A DNA stretch of 44,833 nt from Prochlorococcus sp. scB243_495L20 (GTDB lineage Bacteria > Cyanobacteriota > Cyanobacteriia > PCC-6307 > Cyanobiaceae), in the NCBI GenBank assembly GCA_000634215.1, contig JFLX01000079.1:1-44833 (forward strand), in the 5' to 3' direction. A model generated the notes under the pieces. It was not told where the DNA came from and ran no database searches. It saw only the letters and a list, made by a program, of their open reading frames with translations. This document shows positions 8,262 through 16,678 of the stretch, one piece after another. A program made the translations under genes and the position numbers. The stretch's first letter is position 1, and each line of letters begins with the position of its first letter.

Positions 8262-10295
8262 ATGGTTCATTCTATACACCCAAGAACTATTCAAGAGGTT
8301 AAGGAAAAAGCAGATATTGTTGACGTTATATCTGAACATATTGTTCTTAAGAAGAAAGGTAAGGAATTTGTTGGGATTTGTCCTTTTCATGATGATACTA
8401 AGCCATCTATGACGGTATCACCAACTAAACAATTTTATTACTGTTTTTCTTGTGGTGCAGGTGGAAACTCTATTAAATTTTTAATGGAATTTACTCGTGC
8501 AAATTTTTCAGATGTTGTACTTTCTCTTGCTAAAAAAAATAATATCAATGTTGAAAATCTTGAGGGTCCTCAAGTAGAAGCTTATAAAAAACAACTATCT
8601 AGAAAGGAAGAGCTTTATAAAATATTAAGAGTCACTAAAAATTGGTTTAAGTCTCAATTAAATAATTCTCTTGGTTTTGAAGCTAAGAAATATTTAACAT
8701 CTAAGAGAAACTTGAGTAACAAGATTATTGATAACTTTGAATTAGGCTTTGCCCCAAATTCATGGAATGATTTGTTTAATTATCTTTCCAAGGTAGAAAA
8801 ATTCCCCATTAATTTAATATTAGCTTCAGGTCTTGCAATTTCTAAAGATAATTCTGACAAGATTTATGATCGTTTTAGAAATAGATTAATTGTTCCAATA
8901 CATGATATGCAGGGAAGAGTAGTTGCCTTTGGAGGTAGATCTCTTGATGGTCAGGAACCTAAATATCTTAATTCTCCTGAATCAGAGATTTTTGAAAAGG
9001 GAAAAATGTTGTTTGCCTTCGAAAAAGCTTCTAGTCATATTAGAAAAAGAGATAAAGCTATTATTGTTGAAGGCTACTTTGATGTTATATCTCTTCATTC
9101 AAAGGGTATAACTAATTCTGTTGCTTCTCTAGGTACCGCATTAAATAAGTATCAAATTTCTCAACTATGTAGATGTACGGATAATAAAAATATAATTTTG
9201 AATTTTGATTCTGATAATGCAGGAATTTTAGCTACAAAAAGAGTAATTAAAGAAGTTGAGACCCTATCCCTTCATGATCAAATTAATCTTAAGATACTTC
9301 AACTAAGTCATTTTAAAGATCCTGACGAATATTTGAATAGTCATACACCTGAAGATTATTTTAATTTAATTGATAATTCATCCTTTTGGATTGATTGGGA
9401 GATTGATCAGATCTTTAAAGATCAAGATTTGACTAAGTCTGAAATTTTCCAAAGTGTTATTTCTTCATTGGTAAAATTGTTGAGTAAATTACCTCATTCA
9501 TCAACCAGAACTCATTATTTACAAAAAGTTTCCGAACAATTAAGTAAGGGACAAGCTAGGTTAGCAATACAGTTTGAACAAGATTTAAGAAATCAAGTAA
9601 AGGGATTTCGTTGGCATGGTAGATCAAAAAAATTTGAACAACCAAATGAAATTTCTCGACGGGAAAAAAATGAATCGGAAATAATTTTTTATTATTTATA
9701 TTGTCCAGATCTTAGGCTATTTATTCGTGATGAATTTCTCAAAAGAGAAATTAATGGTTTTAATACTAGTTATATTCAAAGCTTATGGGAAGCTATTTCA
9801 AAAATTGAACAAAATAATTTAGGTTTAAATTACTTAAATGATTTAAAACAATCAAATAGTCAAAATCTTCAAAAAGATTTTTCCTCTATTAACTTAATTT
9901 CACTTCTGCCTGACTACTTAGCTCTCAATAATCCTGAATCATCAAATAAAATTAATATCTTCATTAATCCAAATGAGCTGTTTTTAACATTGCTGAGTAA
10001 TCCTAAGGACAATTTACTAGGAACATTATCACTTCTTGAGAAATATAATTCTCTAAAAAGATGTAGACACTTAATAGAATCTTGGGGATCTCAAAGATTA
10101 AAAACTTTAGAAAATTGTATATCTATTTTAATTGATAATCCTTCTTCAGGTTCTTCAAATACAAATAAAGAGATAGATGATCTTTTTAAGGATTTAAACT
10201 CAGATGCCATTAAATTTCAGGAATTATATTACCTAGAAAGACAACATATAAATTTCTTAGACAAACAACGTTGTGGAAATTTCCTTGCTAGTTAA
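8262..10295 (+). CDS. dnaG: DNA primase
   Basis: DnaG makes the RNA primers used by the replicative polymerase. The 677-residue protein has an N-terminal CHC2 zinc-binding domain with ligands Cys40-His43 (CPFH) and Cys61-Cys64 (CFSC). Next comes the RNA-polymerase basic domain (LGFAPNSW, YDRFRNRLIVPI, GGRSL) and the Toprim metal site with Glu in IIVEGYFDVI and the DxD in LNFDSDNAG. A divergent C-terminal helicase-binding region follows. I place the start at the ATG at 8262 (MVHSIHPRTIQEVK), matching the family. An upstream in-frame TTG at 8241 would add seven unusual residues and lies within the likely promoter. Confidence 0.96.
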   Translation: MVHSIHPRTIQEVKEKADIVDVISEHIVLKKKGKEFVGICPFHDDTKPSMTVSPTKQFYYCFSCGAGGNSIKFLMEFTRANFSDVVLSLAKKNNINVENLEGPQVEAYKKQLSRKEELYKILRVTKNWFKSQLNNSLGFEAKKYLTSKRNLSNKIIDNFELGFAPNSWNDLFNYLSKVEKFPINLILASGLAISKDNSDKIYDRFRNRLIVPIHDMQGRVVAFGGRSLDGQEPKYLNSPESEIFEKGKMLFAFEKASSHIRKRDKAIIVEGYFDVISLHSKGITNSVASLGTALNKYQISQLCRCTDNKNIILNFDSDNAGILATKRVIKEVETLSLHDQINLKILQLSHFKDPDEYLNSHTPEDYFNLIDNSSFWIDWEIDQIFKDQDLTKSEIFQSVISSLVKLLSKLPHSSTRTHYLQKVSEQLSKGQARLAIQFEQDLRNQVKGFRWHGRSKKFEQPNEISRREKNESEIIFYYLYCPDLRLFIRDEFLKREINGFNTSYIQSLWEAISKIEQNNLGLNYLNDLKQSNSQNLQKDFSSINLISLLPDYLALNNPESSNKINIFINPNELFLTLLSNPKDNLLGTLSLLEKYNSLKRCRHLIESWGSQRLKTLENCISILIDNPSSGSSNTNKEIDDLFKDLNSDAIKFQELYYLERQHINFLDKQRCGNFLAS

Positions 10296-10311
10296 TATAA
10301 AAAGTTTTAAT

Positions 10312-10779
10312 TTATAGGCAGTATTTTTTAATCAAGTTTTTAACTTTTTTGGGTTTATCTTCAAGAACATAAGCTTCTACTTCTTTCGCATAAATCCCAG
10401 AAAAATTTGAACTAGAGAACTCTAATGCTTTTCTTTTACTTTGATGCAATTTGCTTTCTAATTTTTTTATATCCCCTATTGTTTTATTGTCATTACATTT
10501 TTGTATCGCATGAGTTGCTTCGTGTCTTAATGCTTTTCTTACCGCCCTTTCTGTTTTGAAGTTATCTTTATTTGGTTGTTGATTCTTATTTCTAAAATTT
10601 GTTTTCCTTTTTGCATTTTCAGTACATATTATTATTTTATTTTCTTTAAAATTATGTAGCCCTTTTATTTCTTTGTTTAATAAACATTCAATTTTATTTT
10701 CTTCAACTATGTAGTTTGCTTTTATTAATAAGTTAAGAATCTCTTTATCTAATTTGCTCAAAAATAATATAAATTCCAT
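10312..10779 (-). CDS. HExxH protein, possible ATP23/M76-like metallopeptidase
   Basis: The 155-residue protein carries a zinc-peptidase motif HEATH (His86, Glu87, His90) in ALRHEATHAIQKCN. It is preceded by a strand ENKIIICTENA, the arrangement seen in ATP23/M76 proteases, where a short cysteine-containing strand leads to a helix with HExxH followed by a Cys. Downstream EVEAYVLE (Glu133, Glu135) could supply the third zinc ligand. There is no signal peptide or membrane segment, and the chain is very basic. It follows umuC by 10 bases on the same strand, so it is probably read with umuDC. M76 membership is my inference from motif order; a divergent peptidase of another clan is possible. Confidence 0.6.
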   Translation of the reverse strand: MEFILFLSKLDKEILNLLIKANYIVEENKIECLLNKEIKGLHNFKENKIIICTENAKRKTNFRNKNQQPNKDNFKTERAVRKALRHEATHAIQKCNDNKTIGDIKKLESKLHQSKRKALEFSSSNFSGIYAKEVEAYVLEDKPKKVKNLIKKYCL

Positions 10780-10789
10780 TCTATTTTGT

Positions 10790-12076
10790 TTACTTCACTA
10801 TAGTTGGGATTTGTTCTATATCAGTTGTAGATGAGCGACTTAAGAAATTCTTATTCATCTTCCAACTTTGTGGATTTTTTGTAATAGCCCATGTAATTGC
10901 ATTGTTATTAAATCTTTTATTTAATAAATCAATCGTTTTCATAAGATTTGTTGATTTTTTTAATACTTTCTGAGATTTGTAATTGATAACTGATTGCTGT
11001 AAATATTCGCTATTTGTTAAATCCTGCATCAAAACACCAGCTTTTGAGAATTTATATTCGGGATTATAAATTTCTTTAGATAATTCAACTACTATTTTTA
11101 AAATATTGTTTGTGTCATCTGTTGCATTTGTAAGTTTTCTATGAGCACTTCTTTGATAATTTTGACTTGAATATTTGCTGGTTCTAGCAAATACTCTAAT
11201 ATTAGATGATTGTAAATTCTGACTTCTCATTTTTTCAGAGGCTTTTATTGCGTGAGTTGCCAGTGCTTGAGTTAAGTCTTCTAATTTTGTGATAGGAGTG
11301 CCGAAACTCCTGCTCACCTGAATTTCTTTTTTTGATTTCTTGTTTTTTTCTATGGGCAGGCATCTATGGCCTTTCAGTTCTAATTGCAGTCTTTTCCCTA
11401 CGATGCCTAATTTCTTAATGATTTCATTTTCTTCCATATCTCTTAGTTCTCTCGCATTTTTAATACCTTTACTTTGTAACCAATTAGAGGTTTGTTTCCC
11501 GACTCCCCATATCTTATCTACACTAATTCTTTTCAAATAATTATTCTCATTTTCGGTTCTAGCTAAATCAAATATTCCAGCTGAATAATCAATATTTTTA
11601 GCTAGTTTATTAGCAATTTTTGCTCTTACTTTATTTTCTCCTATTCCTACTGTTATGGTAATCCCTAGATTCTGATATATTAATGATCTTATGCTTCTTG
11701 CCCAAGGATATAGATTTTCATCATTAGGTCTAGAAATCGAGACGAATGCTTCGTCAATGGAATAAATTTCTATCTGTTCACAGTAGTTTTTCAGTAAATT
11801 CATTAGTCTTCTGCTCATATCCCCATAAAGCGAGTAGTTTGAGCTTAAGACTGCTATATCTAATTTATTTAGTCTTTCTTTGACCTTAAAATACGGAGTT
11901 CCCATTTTAATTTTTAAAGCTCGCGCTTCAGGGCTTCTTGCAATGATACATCCGTCATTATTAGATAAAATTACTACTGGTTTATTTCTCAAATGAGGAT
12001 TAATATTTTGTTCACATGACGCGTAAAAATTATTAGCATCTATAAGAGCTATTGCATCAATATTTGAAATTCTCAT
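10790..12076 (-). CDS. umuC: DNA polymerase V catalytic subunit (Y-family)
   Basis: UmuC is the translesion polymerase of PolV, acting with processed UmuD when replication stalls at damage. The 428-residue protein has the Y-family motifs: Asp13 in LIDANNFYASCE (metal site), SNNDGCIIARSPEAR (nucleotide binding) and the catalytic Asp108-Glu109 in YSIDEAFVSI. The helix-hairpin-helix region follows (WGVGKQTSNWLQSKGI), then the little-finger domain and the C-terminal UmuC extension. The ATG overlaps the umuD stop by four bases, so the two are translationally coupled. The downstream gene is the HExxH protein. Confidence 0.95.
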   Translation of the reverse strand: MRISNIDAIALIDANNFYASCEQNINPHLRNKPVVILSNNDGCIIARSPEARALKIKMGTPYFKVKERLNKLDIAVLSSNYSLYGDMSRRLMNLLKNYCEQIEIYSIDEAFVSISRPNDENLYPWARSIRSLIYQNLGITITVGIGENKVRAKIANKLAKNIDYSAGIFDLARTENENNYLKRISVDKIWGVGKQTSNWLQSKGIKNARELRDMEENEIIKKLGIVGKRLQLELKGHRCLPIEKNKKSKKEIQVSRSFGTPITKLEDLTQALATHAIKASEKMRSQNLQSSNIRVFARTSKYSSQNYQRSAHRKLTNATDDTNNILKIVVELSKEIYNPEYKFSKAGVLMQDLTNSEYLQQSVINYKSQKVLKKSTNLMKTIDLLNKRFNNNAITWAITKNPQSWKMNKNFLSRSSTTDIEQIPTIVK

Positions 12077-12489
12077 AAATAGCTATGTATTGAATAAATA
12101 ACAACTCCCCATATCTGTACATCAATATGGTTTTTAAACCTAAAATCAGGATAATTATGATTTTCTGATTTTAAATATAATTCATTATTTTTTATAGATA
12201 ATCTTTTTATTGTAAATTCTCCGTCTATCATTGCAATGATGATATTCCCTGGCTTGGCTGTTAAGCTCTTGTCTACTATTATTAAATCTTTATCTTTAAT
12301 TCCTGCATTTATCATTGAGTCACCTTTAACTCTAAGAAAAAAAGTGCTAAAAGGATTAGATATTAAATGTTCGTTTAAATCAATATTTTCTTCTGTATAG
12401 TCATCTGCAGGAGAAGGAAACCCTGCTGATACTGAATCAGTTAATAAGGGTATTTTAAATATTTTAGTAGTTGAATCAAAAGAATCCAA
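12073..12489 (-). CDS. umuD: UmuD self-cleaving PolV subunit (S24 family)
   Basis: UmuD cleaves itself in a RecA-stimulated reaction and then forms PolV with UmuC. In the 138-residue protein the LexA/UmuD catalytic dyad is Ser58 (KGDSMI) and Lys95 (FTIKRL). The expected cleavage site is Ala22-Gly23 (VSAGFPSPADDY). These positions match E. coli Cys24-Gly25, Ser60 and Lys97 with a constant offset of two. The bond is Ala-Gly as in many LexA proteins, not Cys-Gly. The start appears to be TTG at 12489: no ATG or GTG occurs in frame before a stop at 12514-12516, within the putative operator. The predicted leader is only a few bases. Confidence 0.93.
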   Translation of the reverse strand: MDSFDSTTKIFKIPLLTDSVSAGFPSPADDYTEENIDLNEHLISNPFSTFFLRVKGDSMINAGIKDKDLIIVDKSLTAKPGNIIIAMIDGEFTIKRLSIKNNELYLKSENHNYPDFRFKNHIDVQIWGVVIYSIHSYL

Positions 12490-12500
12490 GATGAAAATAA

Positions 12501-12516
12501 TAGTATATATATACTA
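12501..12516. promoter_or_regulatory. Perfect 16-base palindrome upstream of umuDC, putative LexA operator
   Basis: TAGTATATATATACTA is a perfect palindrome ending 11 bases before the umuD start. It resembles the cyanobacterial LexA-type box of the form AGTAC-N-GTACT, differing by one symmetric base pair in each half (C to T, G to A). It overlaps the probable -10 element of the umuD promoter, where a repressor should sit. The family logic (umuDC under LexA) and the position support it; the AT-rich background lowers certainty. Confidence 0.5.
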
Positions 12517-12532
12517 TATAGCAAAAAATCAA
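12502..12532 (-). promoter_or_regulatory. Putative umuDC promoter
   Basis: On the minus strand TTGATT at 12532-12527 is followed by two overlapping -10 candidates: TATATA at 12509-12504 (17-base spacer) and TATACT at 12507-12502 (19-base spacer). Transcription would start near 12495, a few bases from the TTG start codon. The palindromic operator covers the -10 region. Confidence 0.4.
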
Positions 12533-12567
12533 AAAATAGTTAATCATTAAACTTTTATAGATTAATT

Positions 12568-12582
12568 TTAGATTGAATCTAA
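12568..12582. repeat. 15-base inverted repeat between rlmH and umuD
   Basis: TTAGATT-G-AATCTAA is symmetric around one central base and begins 5 bases past the rlmH stop codon, on the downstream side. It could form a small hairpin at the end of the rlmH transcript, but no T-run follows on the minus strand, so it is not a typical intrinsic terminator. A second regulatory site for umuDC is an alternative. Confidence 0.3.
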
Positions 12583-12587
12583 TCTTT

Positions 12588-13004
12588 TTACGAACGATGG
12601 TAAGGGGAGTTGTTTGATATAGAAATAGCTCTATAGATTTGCTCGATTAGGATTAATCTAGCTAATTCATGAGGAAAAGTTAAAGGAGACAGGCTTAGTA
12701 CAAGATCTGATTTTTCTTTTATATCTGGACTAACTCCATCAGTATCACCGATTAAGAAATTAATTTTTTTATTTTTAAAATTCAAGAGTAAGGAACATAG
12801 TTCAACCGAATTAAACTGTTTCCCTTCTTCACTTAGGCAGATAATAATATTGTTATTGGATCTAAGATTATTTAAATTAAAAGCCTGTAACTCATTAATG
12901 ATAAGTTCAGGCATTCTTTTTTTGTATTGATTAATTCCATCTCTAATCCAAAGTTTCTTTATTTTGCCGATAGCATAAATTGCTAATCTATTACTCTGAA
13001 TCAT
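12588..13004 (-). CDS. rlmH: 23S rRNA (pseudouridine1915-N3)-methyltransferase
   Basis: RlmH methylates pseudouridine 1915 in helix 69 of 23S rRNA on the assembled ribosome. The 138-residue protein has the small SPOUT-fold layout: an N-terminal strand ([11 protein letters not shown]), a glycine loop ([10 protein letters not shown]), the late [24 protein letters not shown] segment and the C-terminal NSPYHRS tail typical of the family. The glycine loop deviates from the common IGGxxG form. It follows a small Asn-rich gene by 19 bases and precedes the umuDC promoter. Confidence 0.92.
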   Translation of the reverse strand: MIQSNRLAIYAIGKIKKLWIRDGINQYKKRMPELIINELQAFNLNNLRSNNNIIICLSEEGKQFNSVELCSLLLNFKNKKINFLIGDTDGVSPDIKEKSDLVLSLSPLTFPHELARLILIEQIYRAISISNNSPYHRS

Positions 13005-13023
13005 AAGTAAATATCAAAACTAA

Positions 13024-13356
13024 TTATTCATCAAGAAGATAATTAAATTCATCATATAGTTCCTCTTCGATTGTTAATTTCTTGGAAAAATTATCTTTTT
13101 TAGAATTCATATTAATTTGATTAATCTCACTTTTTCTTAGTGAATTATTAACGTTAGAAGTCTCTTCTAAAGATTCTGAATTATCAATTAACGAATAAAA
13201 AATTTTATTGGGATCTTCTGAATTAAGTGGTTTGGTGATTAAATTATCATTATTAGTTATATTTTTGTAATTATTTATATTTTTACTTTCGTTATTTAAA
13301 TTTTTCTCTTTTTTAAATTTATTAAGTTTATCTAAATTATTTTTTGATAAGCTCAT
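13024..13356 (-). CDS. Asn/Lys-rich hypothetical protein
   Basis: I do not recognise this 110-residue protein. It is dominated by Asn, Lys, Ser and Glu, with no hydrophobic core, signal peptide or membrane segment, and most of it is probably disordered. Only the acidic C-terminus (TIEEELYDEFNYLLDE) looks like an ordered amphipathic helix and is the part most likely to be conserved. It starts with ATG 56 bases from the divergent rsmA and precedes rlmH. No function can be assigned; the low-complexity composition fits drift in an AT-rich genome. Confidence 0.6.
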   Translation of the reverse strand: MSLSKNNLDKLNKFKKEKNLNNESKNINNYKNITNNDNLITKPLNSEDPNKIFYSLIDNSESLEETSNVNNSLRKSEINQINMNSKKDNFSKKLTIEEELYDEFNYLLDE

Positions 13357-13412
13357 GATATAAAGGATTAAATAAATTCATATTTAATTTAAACATATTA
13401 TTTATCTTTTAG

Positions 13413-14237
13413 ATGAATTCTAAAAACTATCATCAAAAAAAAAGATTTGGACAACACTGGTTGGTAAATAAAAAAATATTAGAAAAAATTAAAGAAATTG
13501 CTGTTCTTAATGAAAATGACTTTATTTTAGAAATTGGTCCTGGTAAAGGAGCTTTAACATCTAAGTTATTAGATTCAGAAATTAAAAATTTACATGCAAT
13601 TGAATTAGATAAAGATTTAATAAATTTATTAAATGAAAAATTCAATAATAATGATAAGTTTACACTGCAGCAAGGAGATATTCTTTCTGTAAATTTAGAT
13701 TCGATTAATAAGAAGATTACAAAAGTGATTGCAAATATTCCTTACAATATAACTGGCCCAATATTGGATATTTTCATAGGTCGATTGGGCATTATAAGAA
13801 ACTATAATTACGAAAAAATAATATTTTTAATGCAGAAAGACGTTGTAGATAGGATTTTGTCAAAAGAAGGTAGTCCTAATGCTGGTGCGCTTAGTATAAG
13901 AATGCAACTTTTATCAAAAATAAAAAGAATATGTGATGTGCCGCCTTCATCATTTAGTCCTCCTCCAAAAGTTTTTTCTTCTTTAGTAGTTTTCGAACCA
14001 ATTAAAAATGATTTAAGATTAGATATTAGTCTAGAAAAATACATAGATAAACTTCTTCGAATTTCATTTAATTCAAGAAGAAAAATGCTTAGAAATACAC
14101 TTAATTCAATACTTTCAAATAAAGAGATAAATGAATTATCTGAATCTTCAAAAGTTTGTTTTAATTTAAGACCGCAAGATATTTCAATTGACCAATGGAT
14201 TAAGCTTGCAGAAAATTGTATTAAAATTAAAAAATAA
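13413..14237 (+). CDS. rsmA: 16S rRNA (adenine1518-N6/adenine1519-N6)-dimethyltransferase
   Basis: RsmA (KsgA) dimethylates two adjacent adenines in the terminal helix of 16S rRNA late in small-subunit assembly. The 274-residue protein shows KKRFGQHWL at the N-terminus, the S-adenosylmethionine motif [11 protein letters not shown] near residue 43, the acidic AIELDK site, and the catalytic motif [11 protein letters not shown] near residue 110. The C-terminal part has [12 protein letters not shown] and RKMLRNTL. The start is ATG. It begins a plus-strand run, 12 bases before ispE, an arrangement common in cyanobacteria. Confidence 0.97.
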   Translation: MNSKNYHQKKRFGQHWLVNKKILEKIKEIAVLNENDFILEIGPGKGALTSKLLDSEIKNLHAIELDKDLINLLNEKFNNNDKFTLQQGDILSVNLDSINKKITKVIANIPYNITGPILDIFIGRLGIIRNYNYEKIIFLMQKDVVDRILSKEGSPNAGALSIRMQLLSKIKRICDVPPSSFSPPPKVFSSLVVFEPIKNDLRLDISLEKYIDKLLRISFNSRRKMLRNTLNSILSNKEINELSESSKVCFNLRPQDISIDQWIKLAENCIKIKK

Positions 14238-14249
14238 AAATTTAAGTAT

Positions 14250-15185
14250 ATGCAAGATTTAGCTAAAAAGAAAATTAATATAAAATCTCCTGCCAAAATA
14301 AATTTACACCTTGAAGTTATTGGTAAAAGACAGGATGGATTTCATGAGTTGGCAATGATTATGCAAAATATCGATCTTGCTGATTATTTAGAATTTGAAA
14401 TTAATAATGAAGGTTTAATTAAACTTGAGTCTGATTGTAATGATTTAAGCCTATCTAATGATAACTTAATTGTTAAATCGGCAAACCTATTAAGGAAAAA
14501 ATCAAATATAGATTACGGTGCGAATATATTTTTAAGAAAAAATATCCCAATTGGCGCAGGATTAGCTGGTGGATCTAGTAATGCAGCAGCAACATTAATT
14601 GGTCTTAATAATTTATGGGATTTGAAATTAGATCAAGAAAATTTATGTTCATTAGCATCAACTTTAGGATCTGATATTCCCTTCTTTATAAATGGTGGTA
14701 TTCAATTATGTTTTGGAAGAGGCGAAATTTTGGAGAAATTAGATTCAACCCTAGAATATGGAGCAATTCTTTTAAAAAATCCGAATGTATCAGTATCAAC
14801 TGCTGAAACTTATAAAAAATATAGTAATAGATTTTGTGATCAATATCTTACTGATAGAAAAATGATTGAAAACATAAGAAAAAATTTAAGAGATAATAGT
14901 TTAAATAATTTAAATTTTGATAATCAACATTTATCTATTAAAAATGATTTGCAGTTAGTTGTTGAAAATGAAAATGATTCTGTAAAGCAGGCATTATATT
15001 TACTTTCTAAATTAGAAAATTGTCTCACATTTTCAATGAGTGGATCAGGCCCTACATGCTTTGCACTTTTTAAGGATTTAGAGACTGCTAAAAAAGAATT
15101 AACTGCAAATTCTAAATTATTTAAGGATAAAGGCTATGATTCATGGGTTTGCACTTTCCTTGAAAAGGGAATAACATTCGTTTAA
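14250..15185 (+). CDS. ispE: 4-diphosphocytidyl-2-C-methyl-D-erythritol kinase
   Basis: IspE phosphorylates CDP-methylerythritol with ATP, the fourth step of the MEP route to isoprenoids. The 311-residue GHMP kinase has the substrate region SPAKINLHLEV near residue 13, the ATP-binding loop PIGAGLAGGSSNAAATL near residue 96 with the conserved Asp in LGSDIPFF, and the C-terminal motif FSMSGSGPTCFALF. The start is ATG at 14250. The window also has dxs, the first enzyme of the same pathway, about 23 kb away. Confidence 0.97.
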   Translation: MQDLAKKKINIKSPAKINLHLEVIGKRQDGFHELAMIMQNIDLADYLEFEINNEGLIKLESDCNDLSLSNDNLIVKSANLLRKKSNIDYGANIFLRKNIPIGAGLAGGSSNAAATLIGLNNLWDLKLDQENLCSLASTLGSDIPFFINGGIQLCFGRGEILEKLDSTLEYGAILLKNPNVSVSTAETYKKYSNRFCDQYLTDRKMIENIRKNLRDNSLNNLNFDNQHLSIKNDLQLVVENENDSVKQALYLLSKLENCLTFSMSGSGPTCFALFKDLETAKKELTANSKLFKDKGYDSWVCTFLEKGITFV

Positions 15186-15209
15186 ATTTTTTTTATATAA
15201 AAATCTATT

Positions 15210-15512
15210 GTGGCTGATAATAGTAATGAGAATATTGAAAAAAATATTCCCGAAAAAGGACCTTTAAATTTTATTGTTGGATCATTAACAAGTTTTTTAT
15301 TATTTATATTTTTTTATTTTTTAAGTAATAAAATTGCAATTTATTTTTCAGTACATAAACCATCTAATTCTTCTGAAATAGTCCAAAATATTTCCTCTAG
15401 TATTAATACTTTAATAATTGGATTATCTTTTTTACTAACTTTCTCTTTTGCTTTTATAGGTATAGGACTTTTTATTGTATTTATTCGCAGTTTTTTTCTG
15501 AAGAAAAATTAA
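15210..15512 (+). CDS. DUF3082 membrane protein
   Basis: The 100-residue protein has two predicted membrane segments, near residues 20-45 and 68-94, with a short hydrophilic N-terminus (ADNSNENIEKN). The layout and the ending GIGLFIVFIRSFF resemble the cyanobacterial DUF3082 family, whose function is unknown. The start codon is GTG at 15210. It follows ispE by 24 bases and lies 34 bases before a 31-residue membrane peptide. Confidence 0.7.
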   Translation: MADNSNENIEKNIPEKGPLNFIVGSLTSFLLFIFFYFLSNKIAIYFSVHKPSNSSEIVQNISSSINTLIIGLSFLLTFSFAFIGIGLFIVFIRSFFLKKN

Positions 15513-15546
15513 ATTGCCAATATTATTAAGAAAACACTTTCTTTGA

Positions 15547-15642
15547 ATGTCTTTACATGACTTAGGCCTTTTAGTCCTTTTACTTTCACCGGGAATGATT
15601 TTATCAATATTACTACTCATAACCTTCGCTGAAGGAGGTTGA
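15547..15642 (+). CDS. 31-residue single-helix membrane peptide (candidate small gene)
   Basis: An ATG at 15547 opens a 31-codon frame ending in TGA at 15640-15642. The peptide starts MSLHDLGLLVLLLSPG, continues with a second hydrophobic half (MILSILLLIT) and ends FAEGG. One membrane helix with a mid-helix Pro-Gly and a short polar tail resembles the many very small photosynthetic or NDH-complex subunits of cyanobacteria, but I cannot match it to a named one. It fills most of the unusually long 179-base gap between DUF3082 and pdhB. No strong ribosome site precedes it. Confidence 0.5.
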   Translation: MSLHDLGLLVLLLSPGMILSILLLITFAEGG

Positions 15643-15691
15643 ATTATTCGAAGTGGTAGGATTATATATGTGATTAATTAGGTAATTAATT

Positions 15692-16675
15692 GTGGCTGGA
15701 ACGTTATTATTTAATGCTTTGAAAGAGGCGATTGATGAAGAAATGGCAAATGATGTAAATGTTTGCGTAATGGGGGAAGATGTTGGTCAATATGGAGGAT
15801 CTTATAAAGTAACTAAGGATTTATATGAAAAATATGGAGAGTTAAGAGTCTTAGATACTCCAATTTCAGAGAATAGTTTTACGGGTATGGCTGTAGGTGC
15901 AGCAATGACTGGCTTAAGACCAATAGTAGAAGGGATGAATATGGGTTTTTTGCTTTTAGCTTTTAATCAGATATCAAATAATATGGGTATGCTTAGATAC
16001 ACAAGTGGCGGAAATTATAAAATACCAGCAGTAGTTCGAGGACCTGGAGGAGTTGGTCGTCAACTTGGTGCTGAGCATAGTCAAAGACTTGAAGCATATT
16101 TTCATGCAGTTCCTGGCATAAAGATTGTTGCATGTAGTACACCCACAAATGCTAAAGGTTTAATGAAAGCAGCTATAAGAGATGATAATCCGGTTCTATT
16201 TTTCGAACATGTTCTTCTATACAATTTGACTGAAGAATTACCTGAGGGAGATTATACTTGCGCTTTAGATCAGGCTGACGTTGTAAAAGAAGGGAAAGAT
16301 ATTACTTTATTGACTTATTCAAGAATGAGACATCACTGCCTTAAAGCTGTTGAAGAATTAGAAAAAAAAGGAATAGATGTTGAGTTAATTGATTTAATAA
16401 GTTTAAAACCATTTGATATGGAAACGATCTCAAAATCAATTAGAAAAACAAATAAAGTAATTATTGTTGAGGAATGTATGAAGACTGGAGGTATTGGTGC
16501 AGAATTAATTGCCTTGATAACAGAAGAGTGTTTCGATGATCTTGATGCCCGACCAATTAGATTATCTAGTCAGGATATTCCAACTCCTTATAATGGAAAT
16601 CTTGAGAATTTGACAATAATCCAACCACATCAAATAGTTGAAAAAGTTGAAGATTTAATTAGTGGGAGTATATAG
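15692..16675 (+). CDS. pdhB: Pyruvate dehydrogenase E1 component subunit beta
   Basis: With the alpha subunit, this forms the thiamine-diphosphate enzyme that decarboxylates pyruvate and passes the acetyl group to the E2 lipoyl domain, feeding fatty acid synthesis. The 327-residue protein shows the E1-beta signature: [10 protein letters not shown], then the conserved Glu region [11 protein letters not shown] near residue 27, [39 protein letters not shown] and the transketolase C-domain (EECMKTGG). The start is GTG at 15692. secD begins 3 bases after its stop, so the two are coupled. Confidence 0.96.
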   Translation: MAGTLLFNALKEAIDEEMANDVNVCVMGEDVGQYGGSYKVTKDLYEKYGELRVLDTPISENSFTGMAVGAAMTGLRPIVEGMNMGFLLLAFNQISNNMGMLRYTSGGNYKIPAVVRGPGGVGRQLGAEHSQRLEAYFHAVPGIKIVACSTPTNAKGLMKAAIRDDNPVLFFEHVLLYNLTEELPEGDYTCALDQADVVKEGKDITLLTYSRMRHHCLKAVEELEKKGIDVELIDLISLKPFDMETISKSIRKTNKVIIVEECMKTGGIGAELIALITEECFDDLDARPIRLSSQDIPTPYNGNLENLTIIQPHQIVEKVEDLISGSI

Positions 16676-16678
16676 GCA

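Noticed and set aside
11340-11540. 66-codon plus-strand frame within umuC
   Set aside because: It lies antisense to conserved UmuC sequence and is hydrophobic only because of complementary codons.
13808-14296. 162-codon minus-strand frame overlapping rsmA and the start of ispE
   Set aside because: Both plus-strand genes are certain; the long antisense frame follows from AT-rich codon use and lacks family motifs.
15435-15620. 61-codon minus-strand frame in the DUF3082-pdhB gap
   Set aside because: It overlaps DUF3082 and the 31-residue peptide, is very Lys/Ser-rich and has no plausible product.
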